Origin: JASGDB01 sp049841315
Lineage (GTDB): Bacteria > Bacteroidota > Bacteroidia > Flavobacteriales > Weeksellaceae
DNA: 11,348 nt
Assembly (NCBI GenBank): GCA_049841315.1
Contig: JASGDB010000110.1
Coordinates: 1 to 11,348 of the forward strand
Direction of reading: 5' to 3'
The translations under genes and the position numbers were made by a program. The stretch's first letter is position 1; the number at the start of each line of letters is the position of its first letter. A model generated the notes under the pieces. That model did no database searches, had not been told where the DNA came from, and worked only from the letters and a program-made list of their open reading frames with translations. Shown here piece after piece: positions 1-5,570 of the stretch.

Positions 1-36
1 AAAATTTTAGCCGAGTTTCCAAGTCTTGAACTTTTG

Positions 37-62
37 GTTCTTTTGTTTCAAGACAAAAGAAC
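37..62. repeat. Short intergenic hairpin repeat
   Basis: Two perfectly complementary 10-base arms, GTTCTTTTGT (37-46) and ACAAAAGAAC (53-62), flank a six-base loop TTCAAG. Related pieces (GAACC, AAAAGAAC) recur in the next 100 bases, so the spacer looks like decayed repeat material. No T-run follows the stem, so it is a poor terminator candidate. I infer a dispersed palindromic element of the kind common between flavobacterial genes; its copy number in the genome cannot be seen from here. Confidence 0.5.
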
Positions 63-191
63 AGAAATTTAGAATTATAGATAAAAGTTAATTTTAAAAT
101 CCACAGTTTTTGTCGAAGAACCAAAATAAAAGAACTGAAAATAAAAAATTTTACTTCTCCTTTTTAATTCGTTTTGTTTCCAAAAAAATTC

Positions 192-219
192 AAAACCAAA
201 GATATTCTTTGGTTTTTTT
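192..219 (+). terminator. Intrinsic terminator upstream of hflX
   Basis: An 11-base stem AAAACCAAAGA (192-202) pairs with TCTTTGGTTTT (206-216) across a three-base TAT loop and runs into a T tract ending at 219. This is the shape of a Rho-independent terminator for a plus-strand gene that would end left of the window. It separates that transcript from hflX, which begins 48 bases downstream. The stem is fairly A/T-rich, so strength is uncertain. Confidence 0.55.
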
Positions 220-267
220 CGTGAAAAATATTATCTTGTCAAAATCTGAAAAACAGAATTTTTTTAA

Positions 268-1479
268 ATGTTAGAAAAAAAAGAACACCTCTACGAAAAA
301 GCCGTTTTGGTCGGTCTGATTACCAAAGAACAGGACGAAGAAAAACTGACGGAATATATGGACGAACTGGAGTTTTTGGCATACACAGCCGGAGCAACAG
401 TGGAAAAAAGATTCACGCAAAAAATGTCGATGCCCGATTCCAAAACGTTTGTCGGGAAAGGAAAAATGGAGGAAATACGGGATTTTGTGAAAGAAAACGA
501 AATCGGAACGGTGATTTTTGATGACGAACTCTCGCCGTCCCAACTGAAAAATCTCGAAAGAGATATGGAAGTGAAAATCCTCGACCGAACGAATTTGATT
601 TTGGATATTTTCGCACAAAGAGCGCAAACTTCTTACGCCAGAACGCAGGTGGAACTCGCTCAATATGAATATCTTCTGCCAAGATTGACCAGAATGTGGA
701 CCCACCTCGAAAGACAACGGGGCGGAATCGGAATGCGAGGACCCGGCGAAACGGAAATCGAAACCGACCGAAGAATTATCCGCGACCGAATTTCTTTGCT
801 GAAAGAAAAACTCAAAACCATTGACAAACAAATGGCAACGCAACGCAACAATCGCGGGAAAATGGTTCGTGTCGCTTTGGTCGGCTATACGAATGTCGGG
901 AAATCGACCTTAATGAACGCTATTTCAAAATCCGAAGTTTTTGCGGAAAATAAACTGTTTGCAACGCTTGATACGACCGTCAGAAAAGTCGTTATCGGAA
1001 ATCTGCCGTTTTTGCTGACGGACACGGTCGGCTTCATCAGAAAACTGCCAACGCAATTAGTCGAAAGTTTCAAATCCACTTTGGATGAAGTTCGGGAGGC
1101 GGATTTGCTGGTTCACGTGGTGGATATTTCTCATCATAGTTTTGAAGACCACATCAATTCCGTGAATCAGATTTTGCAGGAAATTGATGCACACAGAAAA
1201 CCTACAATAATGGTTTTCAACAAGATAGACGATTTTTCTTACGAGAAAAAAGACGAAGATGATTTAACGCCTTCAACCAAAAAAAATATTTCTCTGGAAG
1301 AATGGAAAAAAACGTGGATGGCAAAATCCAAATATCCGACCGTTTTCATCTCGGCTTTAACAAAGGAAAATTTCCCCGAAATGAAAAAAATGATTTACGA
1401 CGAGGTTCACAATATTCATATTTCCAGATTTCCGTATAACGATTTTCTGTTTGAGTATTTTGAGGAAGAGGAAAATTAA
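268..1479 (+). CDS. hflX: GTPase HflX
   Basis: HflX is a translational GTPase that binds the 50S ribosomal subunit and can split stalled or stress-damaged 70S ribosomes in the cytoplasm. The 403-residue product has the family's N-terminal HflX domain (roughly residues 15-115), then the helical linker with the diagnostic GGIGMRGPGETEIETDRR stretch near 150-168. The G domain follows: G1 GYTNVGKST (206-214), G3 DTVGF (252-256), G4 NKID (318-321) and G5 SAL (362-364). Length is normal for the family. The ATG at 268 is the first in frame and leaves a full N-terminal domain. The last 31 or so codons lie in a 92-base direct repeat shared with 4936-5027. The tail here ends EEEEN, whereas the downstream copy would end EED, so the natural C-terminus appears to have been replaced when the neighbouring restriction-modification operon arrived. 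Family assignment is firm; the tail-swap history is inference. Confidence 0.95.
   Translation: MLEKKEHLYEKAVLVGLITKEQDEEKLTEYMDELEFLAYTAGATVEKRFTQKMSMPDSKTFVGKGKMEEIRDFVKENEIGTVIFDDELSPSQLKNLERDMEVKILDRTNLILDIFAQRAQTSYARTQVELAQYEYLLPRLTRMWTHLERQRGGIGMRGPGETEIETDRRIIRDRISLLKEKLKTIDKQMATQRNNRGKMVRVALVGYTNVGKSTLMNAISKSEVFAENKLFATLDTTVRKVVIGNLPFLLTDTVGFIRKLPTQLVESFKSTLDEVREADLLVHVVDISHHSFEDHINSVNQILQEIDAHRKPTIMVFNKIDDFSYEKKDEDDLTPSTKKNISLEEWKKTWMAKSKYPTVFISALTKENFPEMKKMIYDEVHNIHISRFPYNDFLFEYFEEEEN
1378..1469. repeat. 92-bp direct repeat, left copy (inside hflX)
   Basis: This stretch of the hflX reading frame is identical, read base by base, to 4936-5027 in the same orientation (offset 3558). Identity stops sharply at both edges: C versus A on the left (1377/4935), G versus T on the right (1470/5028). 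With the right copy it brackets the restriction-modification operon. The sharp borders suggest a target duplication made at insertion rather than old divergent homology. Confidence 0.95.
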
Positions 1480-1488
1480 GGAATTTTC
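1471..1488. repeat. Small inverted repeat at left junction of the inserted unit
   Basis: GAAAATT (1471-1477) pairs with AATTTTC (1482-1488) across the loop AAGG, starting two bases inside the left junction and overlapping the hflX stop codon. It is A/T-rich and lacks a T tract, so it may be chance. Its position exactly at the junction is the only reason to record it. No matching sequence is found at the right end. Confidence 0.3.
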
Positions 1489-1536
1489 AATGTTATTAAA
1501 AGTTGAAGAGCGTTTAAATGGATTAAAAAATCTTTA

Positions 1537-1544
1537 TAAATTTG
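1537..1544 (+). promoter_or_regulatory. Candidate -7 promoter box for the restriction-modification operon
   Basis: TAAATTTG matches the Bacteroidota -7 consensus TAnnTTTG exactly. It lies between the hflX stop and the first methyltransferase, inside the inserted segment, so the operon would carry its own promoter. A TSS about 7-10 bases further on would give a leader of roughly 115 bases before the ATG at 1668. No convincing -33 TTG is seen at the usual spacing, and such boxes arise by chance in A/T-rich DNA. Confidence 0.4.
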
Positions 1545-1575
1545 CTAAAATTGTCAAGCTAAAAATTTCAAGAAA

Positions 1576-1665
1576 ATGATAAAAACATTTGAAGTATATA
1601 TTCATAAATTAAGGCCGGACAACGGTTTGGCTTTAACCAAACTTGCGGCTGTATTTGAGTTTTAA
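1576..1665 (+). CDS. Possible 29-residue leader peptide before the C5 methyltransferase
   Basis: An ATG at 1576 opens 29 codons ending in TAA at 1663-1665, two bases before the methyltransferase ATG. The peptide begins MIKTFEVYIHK and ends KLAAVFEF; I do not recognise it. A hairpin with arms GTTTGG (1625-1630) and CCAAAC (1637-1642) lies in its second half. The spacing would permit translational coupling to the methyltransferase, a plausible way to set expression in a system with no visible controller (C) protein. It could equally be a gene remnant or chance: an adjacent 29-codon frame (1490-1579) overlaps its start and also has no known relative. Confidence that it is a real gene is low. Confidence 0.25.
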   Translation: MIKTFEVYIHKLRPDNGLALTKLAAVFEF

Positions 1666-1667
1666 CT

Positions 1668-2723
1668 ATGGTAGGAGCATCATTATTTTCAAGTGCAGGC
1701 ATAGCAGAAACTTACTTTGATGAAGTAGGAATTAACATTGTTGCCGCTAACGAATTGGTTCAGGAAAGAGCCGACTTGTATCAGGCATTATATCCAAAAT
1801 CAAAAATGATTGCAGGTAGCATTTTGGACGAAAATGTTTTCAAAACACTTGTAAAAAACACGCCTGAAAAGTTAGATTTTTTGATTGCTTCACCGCCTTG
1901 TCAAGGAATGAGCGTTGCAGGAAAAAACAGAAATATTGAGCAAATGCTCAATGACGAAAGAAATTATCTTGTTTTCAAAATCATTGATTTTATCAAACTA
2001 AAATCACCCGACTTTGTGTTGATTGAAAATGTTCCGACATTTTTTAAATTGGTTTTACCCTACAAAAATCAACAACTAAAAGTCGTTGAAATTCTAAATC
2101 TTCTGTTTGGAAAAGAATACAACATTGAAGCAAATGTTTATGATGCAGCAGAATTTGGCGTTGCACAAAGACGAACAAGAGCAATCATAAAATTGTATCG
2201 GAAAGATAAAACTTGGGGACAACCATTAAAATCTGAAAAACAAATAACAGTAGAAGAAAAAATCGGTTTTTTGCCCAGCATTGAAGCAGGACAAAAATCA
2301 AAAATCAAATGGCACTTCGCCCGAAAACATTCGGATAACCACGTTCAGTGGATGAAACATACACCAACGGGAGAAACTGCATTTGAAAACAAAAAATATT
2401 TTCCAGTAAAACCAAATGGCGAAAAAATAAAGAGTTACAACACAACATACAGACGAATAAAATGGGACGAACCTGCACCGACAATTACAATGCGTAACGA
2501 TGCAATCAGTTCGCAACTGAATGTACACCCGGGCAGAAAATTGAAAAACGGAACTTATTCAGATGCAAGAGTTTTGACACCGTTGGAATTGATGTTGTTG
2601 TCGTCTTTGCCACAAGATTGGAACATTCCCGACAATACACCTGAATTACTTATCCGAAAATGTATTGGTGAATGTATTCCGCCTTTACTCATTAAAAATA
2701 TTGTTGCCCAAATAAACAAATAG
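1668..2723 (+). CDS. DNA (cytosine-5-)-methyltransferase of Type II restriction-modification system
   Basis: The enzyme transfers a methyl group from S-adenosylmethionine to carbon 5 of cytosine in a specific DNA site, protecting it from the partner endonuclease encoded next door. The ordered C5-methyltransferase motifs are visible in the 351 residues: a variant motif I SLFSSAGI (5-12, in place of the common FxGxGG), motif IV PPCQGMS with the catalytic Cys78, motif VI ENV (120-122), motif VIII QRRTR (167-171), a target-recognition region of about 90 residues, motif IX around DEPAPTIT (267-274) and motif X GECIPP (334-339). Motif I begins at residue 5, so the N-terminus is minimal; an in-frame TGA at 1656 rules out a longer start from an upstream ATG. 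The stop is separated from the endonuclease start by one base, so the genes are almost certainly cotranscribed. The recognition site cannot be read from sequence. Confidence 0.93.
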   Translation: MVGASLFSSAGIAETYFDEVGINIVAANELVQERADLYQALYPKSKMIAGSILDENVFKTLVKNTPEKLDFLIASPPCQGMSVAGKNRNIEQMLNDERNYLVFKIIDFIKLKSPDFVLIENVPTFFKLVLPYKNQQLKVVEILNLLFGKEYNIEANVYDAAEFGVAQRRTRAIIKLYRKDKTWGQPLKSEKQITVEEKIGFLPSIEAGQKSKIKWHFARKHSDNHVQWMKHTPTGETAFENKKYFPVKPNGEKIKSYNTTYRRIKWDEPAPTITMRNDAISSQLNVHPGRKLKNGTYSDARVLTPLELMLLSSLPQDWNIPDNTPELLIRKCIGECIPPLLIKNIVAQINK

Positions 2724-2724
2724 T

Positions 2725-4173
2725 ATGACTTTAAGGATTGACAGTAAAAAGTGGATTTTGTACCGACATACAAGGGATTTTGATAAACTTTGTGTGGTTG
2801 CTGAATTTTTGAAGTCGTACACCAAAACAGGAATTTCAACAGACGAGAAAACGCAGTTAAATTTAAAGTTGCGTGAATTGGGATTGTACAGTGAACGAAA
2901 TCCCGATTTACCGCTTGATGCGATAAATCACAAAATCAATCAGCTTTCGTATTATATGTTTGGCTATCAAGCCAAAGTTGACGGACAAGACAGATTTTTG
3001 TTTAGTCCGCTTGGCAACTTGTTTTTGAAACACGTTGAAGATAAAGAGAAAACGGCTAAGATTTTTCTCACAATGCTTTGGGCTGTTCAATACCAACACC
3101 CACACAGCGGAACAGATAGCGAATTTCAGCTTTATCCGTTTCGGTTGATTTACAAATTGCTTTCTGAACCCAAACTTTCAAATAAACTTTACGCTTTTGA
3201 AGTAGCGTATTCGGTTGTTTTTCTAAAAGAAGCAACCAAAACAACGTACAAAGAATTGGTTAATGAATTGTTGAAATTACGCAAACTTTCTGATGATGAG
3301 CTTGCTCAAAAATTTCAAAAAGACCGACACGCATTAGTAAATTCGGCTTACGAATGGGATTACTACGTTTCACGTTTGTTTGAAAGTGCGGGTGTTTTAG
3401 AGAAAAAAGACGGTGTTGTTATTACAAAATTGCAACACGGAAACACAAACACTTTCCGAAAAATAACCCGAAACGAAGTTTCAATTCCCGAAAATTTAAA
3501 ATCGTTAGTTGAACAATTAGAAAACGAATATTCATTTTTAGAAAAGCCTTTGTTGCTCAACGACCCCGAACGCTTGAAGTTAGACGTTGTGAAAGAAATT
3601 TATAGTTTCTATCCAAAAACACTTTTGGTTGAAATTGGCGAAGCCGTTGATGATTTCAAATTTGAGTTGCTCAATCTTCCAAAACTTATTGAGCAATACG
3701 CTAATAATAACGAGGGAGCAGAAGCCTATCTTTTTGAAGATGCTTTGGCAGACGGTTTCAATATGTTCCACAACGTAGAAGCAAACAAAATCAGCGGAGC
3801 AGGAAACACGGATTTAGAGTGTTTGTACATTCCGAGAAAGAAGAAATTTACTGTTGAAGCGAAATCAACTAAAAACAAACTTTCCAGCGTAAACGCAGGA
3901 AGATTAGCAGGACACCGAGAAAAAATTGGCGGTGCTTACACCATCGTTGTAACGCCAAAATACGTTCCTGCCGTACTTCAAGACATTCGCACAAGTCCAA
4001 TCGTAATTATTCGGGCAAATACTTTTTCGGAATATCTGTACAACTGTATTGACAATGATATTCGAGAAATAGACTATGAAGATTTTGATAGCATTATTGT
4101 CAATAATCTCGGAAAAGACATCAGTAAAAACATTTCAGATTTAACTATTTCAAGGTTCGCAACACAAAAATAA
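2725..4173 (+). CDS. Type II restriction endonuclease, PD-(D/E)XK fold (possibly AlwI/BstNBI-like)
   Basis: This 482-residue protein lies between two DNA methyltransferases of different chemistry, which is the strongest argument for its role. A nuclease core is visible in the C-terminal part: Asp363 in NTDLE, then Glu378-Ala-Lys380 in FTVEAKS, giving D-x14-E-x-K, the metal-binding pattern of PD-(D/E)XK nucleases. The N-terminal two thirds look like a helical DNA-recognition region. Its order (a winged-helix-like segment with FLFSPLGNLFLK near 90-101, then QYQHPH near 117-122 and a PFRLIYKLL stretch) recalls from memory the layout of Type IIS enzymes of the AlwI/BstNBI group; I have not aligned them. 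It presumably cuts an asymmetric site, which would explain the need for two methyltransferases. Only seven bases separate it from the third gene. No frameshift or lost catalytic residue is seen, so it is probably active. Endonuclease role is fairly sure; the subfamily is tentative. Confidence 0.8.
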   Translation: MTLRIDSKKWILYRHTRDFDKLCVVAEFLKSYTKTGISTDEKTQLNLKLRELGLYSERNPDLPLDAINHKINQLSYYMFGYQAKVDGQDRFLFSPLGNLFLKHVEDKEKTAKIFLTMLWAVQYQHPHSGTDSEFQLYPFRLIYKLLSEPKLSNKLYAFEVAYSVVFLKEATKTTYKELVNELLKLRKLSDDELAQKFQKDRHALVNSAYEWDYYVSRLFESAGVLEKKDGVVITKLQHGNTNTFRKITRNEVSIPENLKSLVEQLENEYSFLEKPLLLNDPERLKLDVVKEIYSFYPKTLLVEIGEAVDDFKFELLNLPKLIEQYANNNEGAEAYLFEDALADGFNMFHNVEANKISGAGNTDLECLYIPRKKKFTVEAKSTKNKLSSVNAGRLAGHREKIGGAYTIVVTPKYVPAVLQDIRTSPIVIIRANTFSEYLYNCIDNDIREIDYEDFDSIIVNNLGKDISKNISDLTISRFATQK

Positions 4174-4180
4174 ACTTGCT

Positions 4181-4942
4181 ATGATTACAATTACAAGAGA
4201 AGACAATATGAAGTTAATGGCAAGGTATCCCGACAATTATTTTGACCTTGCAATAGTTGACCCACCTTACGGAATTTTAAACAAAACCAAACGAGGCGGA
4301 GACCATAAATTTAATATGGACGAATACAGCCAATGGGATGTAAAACCCAATGACGAGTATTTTAATGAATTGTTTCGTGTTTCAAAAAATCAAATCATTT
4401 GGGGTGGAAATTATTTTGGGCAGCTTTGGACAAGAAGTCCATACAACAAAGGCTTTATCATTTGGGACAAAAAACAACCAGAAACATTAAATAATTTTTC
4501 AATGGCTGAAATGGCTTGGAGTTCATTAGATAAGCCTTCAAAAATTTTTGAATTTAGCGTTAGGAAAAACAGAAATAAAATTCACCCGACACAAAAACCT
4601 GTTGAACTCTACGAATGGCTTTTGAAAATGTATGCCAATCAAGGCGACAAAATTTTAGATACACATTTAGGAAGCGGAACTATTGCTATTGCTTGTTACA
4701 ACGCTGGTTTGAGTTTAACTGCCTGTGAAATCAGCGAAACGTATTATTTGAGTGCATTAGAAAAAATCAAAGAGTTTGTTCCCAAAAGTGCTATTCACAC
4801 CAACGATTTAGAAGCGTTTGCTTTGACATTTCCTGAACAAAAAACATCAAAAAACGGCTTACATAAATTGTACAAAGAACACGTTGAGCAATTACGACTT
4901 TTCAAAGAAGAACGAGCAAAGTATTATGCAATGGAGAAATGA
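4181..4942 (+). CDS. DNA adenine (N6) methyltransferase, beta-class, of the same system
   Basis: The 253-residue protein has the circularly permuted order of beta-class amino-methyltransferases: catalytic motif IV DPPYG first (27-31), then the HPTQKP motif (135-140) and the S-adenosylmethionine-binding motif I DTHLGSGT (160-167). DPPY is usual for N6-adenine methylation, although N4-cytosine cannot be excluded by this motif alone. Next to a C5 enzyme and an endonuclease it most likely protects the other strand of an asymmetric target. An early start keeps motif IV near the N-terminus, as usual in this class. After motif I comes a basic, helical tail of about 70 residues. The final codons GAG AAA TGA run into the hflX-derived repeat: the Lys codon and stop are supplied by repeat bases 4937-4942. 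The donor version of the gene may therefore have had a different C-terminus. Confidence 0.92.
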   Translation: MITITREDNMKLMARYPDNYFDLAIVDPPYGILNKTKRGGDHKFNMDEYSQWDVKPNDEYFNELFRVSKNQIIWGGNYFGQLWTRSPYNKGFIIWDKKQPETLNNFSMAEMAWSSLDKPSKIFEFSVRKNRNKIHPTQKPVELYEWLLKMYANQGDKILDTHLGSGTIAIACYNAGLSLTACEISETYYLSALEKIKEFVPKSAIHTNDLEAFALTFPEQKTSKNGLHKLYKEHVEQLRLFKEERAKYYAMEK

Positions 4943-5027
4943 AAAAAATGATTTACGACGAGGTTCACAATATTCATATTTCCAGATTTCCGTATAACGA
5001 TTTTCTGTTTGAGTATTTTGAGGAAGA
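4936..5027. repeat. 92-bp direct repeat, right copy
   Basis: This copy has the same orientation as, and is identical to, 1378-1469. Its first seven bases overlap the end of the adenine methyltransferase gene. It is continuous with the ancestral downstream flank of hflX, so it should be the end that remained attached to the chromosome when the operon inserted. Confidence 0.95.
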
Positions 5028-5031
5028 TTAA
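4939..5031 (+). pseudogene. Orphan 3' fragment of hflX (original C-terminus)
   Basis: Read in the hflX frame this piece encodes the last 30 residues of HflX, from MKKMIYDEVHN to FEYFEED, followed by TAA at 5029-5031. It has no G domain and cannot be functional alone, although an ATG at 4939 overlaps the methyltransferase stop as ATGA and could allow a 30-residue peptide to be made. The EED ending is probably the pre-insertion C-terminus of HflX, since it joins directly to the native downstream region. Confidence 0.85.
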
Positions 5032-5105
5032 AAAATTTAGAAATTAAAAATTTGTTAATATTGAATCAACGTTGATAAAACTTACGAAATTTATAGAATA
5101 CAAAA

Positions 5106-5468
5106 ATGAGCGAAGCAGTAAACAACACCAAAAGAAAATATTCGGATATGCTCCTTGAATTATACAATGAGTTTGAAATGCAATTCCCCGAAAGTTTGAG
5201 TTTTGAAGACGTAATTCAGCATTGTGTTGATGCCTGGAACACGGCAAATTATATTGAACGGAAAAGTAAAAAAGGATATGCCAATCATGTAAAAGGAAAA
5301 GAATATCCGGAGGTAATGGAAAAAATCGTAGCGTATAAACTTGACCATTTCAAGGACTGTAAAAACATCATCTTGGATTTTAGTTTAGAGAATGACATTT
5401 TGAATGTCCACAGTGTGCCACCAAAGGATTTTTATAATGAATTTTTTAAATTTTTAGAAATAGAATGA
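5106..5468 (+). CDS. Hypothetical protein, 120 residues
   Basis: I do not recognise this protein. It has no signal peptide, membrane segment or metal-binding motif. The first 45 residues are predicted helical and acidic, the middle is lysine-rich (ERKSKKGYANHVKGKEYPE), and the C-terminus NDILNVHSVPPKDFYNEFFKFLE looks like a short strand followed by a helix. It is probably soluble and cytoplasmic. It starts 74 bases after the orphan hflX end, so before the insertion it would have been the gene directly after hflX and may have shared its transcript. The ATG at 5106 is the only good early start. The coherent composition and clean length argue for a real gene; function is unknown. Confidence 0.6.
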   Translation: MSEAVNNTKRKYSDMLLELYNEFEMQFPESLSFEDVIQHCVDAWNTANYIERKSKKGYANHVKGKEYPEVMEKIVAYKLDHFKDCKNIILDFSLENDILNVHSVPPKDFYNEFFKFLEIE

Positions 5469-5492
5469 AACTGAAAAATTAAAAGCCTTGAA

Positions 5493-5525
5493 AGCCTTGT
5501 CAAGGTTTCAAACCTTGACAAGGCT
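5493..5525. repeat. Perfect 33-bp palindrome
   Basis: Sixteen-base arms AGCCTTGTCAAGGTTT (5493-5508) and AAACCTTGACAAGGCT (5510-5525) are exact reverse complements around one central base, C5509. Each arm contains the 11-base CCTTG-N-CAAGG, which is itself self-complementary, so the DNA is a tandem of two small palindromes inside a larger one. A partial extra copy (AAAGCCTTG, 5482-5490) precedes it. A run of A rather than T follows, making it an unconvincing terminator on the plus strand, although it could stop transcription of the gene ending at 5468. I infer a dispersed REP-like element. Confidence 0.75.
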
Positions 5526-5570
5526 GAAAAAACTTTGAACCTTAAACCCAAAACCTGAAACAAAAAACTT

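Larger units (their letters stand above)
1378..4935. mobile_element. Inserted restriction-modification unit between hflX-derived direct repeats
   Basis: The unit comprises one repeat copy plus 3466 unique bases (1470-4935) carrying two DNA methyltransferases and a restriction endonuclease. Its edges coincide with the 92-bp repeats: hflX ends just inside the left border and the second methyltransferase ends seven bases inside the right repeat. I compared the two inner ends and saw no terminal inverted repeats, and there is no recombinase or transposase gene, nor a tRNA target. The arrangement resembles insertion with long target duplication, described for some restriction-modification units. 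Mobility is inferred from structure only. The removed (empty) site would be hflX ending EED, followed directly by the gene at 5106. Confidence 0.65.

Noticed and set aside
271..843. Minus-strand open frame of 190 codons opposite hflX
   Set aside because: It is antisense to conserved hflX sequence and ends in a run of Phe arising from the lysine-rich start of HflX.
1490..1579. 29-codon frame overlapping the leader frame as ATGA
   Set aside because: The sequence is lysine- and leucine-rich as expected from A/T-rich spacer, it lies mostly upstream of the probable promoter box, and no recognisable feature supports it.
1470..4935. Transposon or integrase-borne island
   Set aside because: The inner ends show no terminal inverted repeats, there is no transposase, integrase or tRNA target, and a 92-bp duplication is far longer than usual transposase target duplications.
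4939..5031. Separate 30-residue gene after the adenine methyltransferase
   Set aside because: It is the duplicated hflX 3' end read in the hflX frame, so it is a fragment, not an independent gene.
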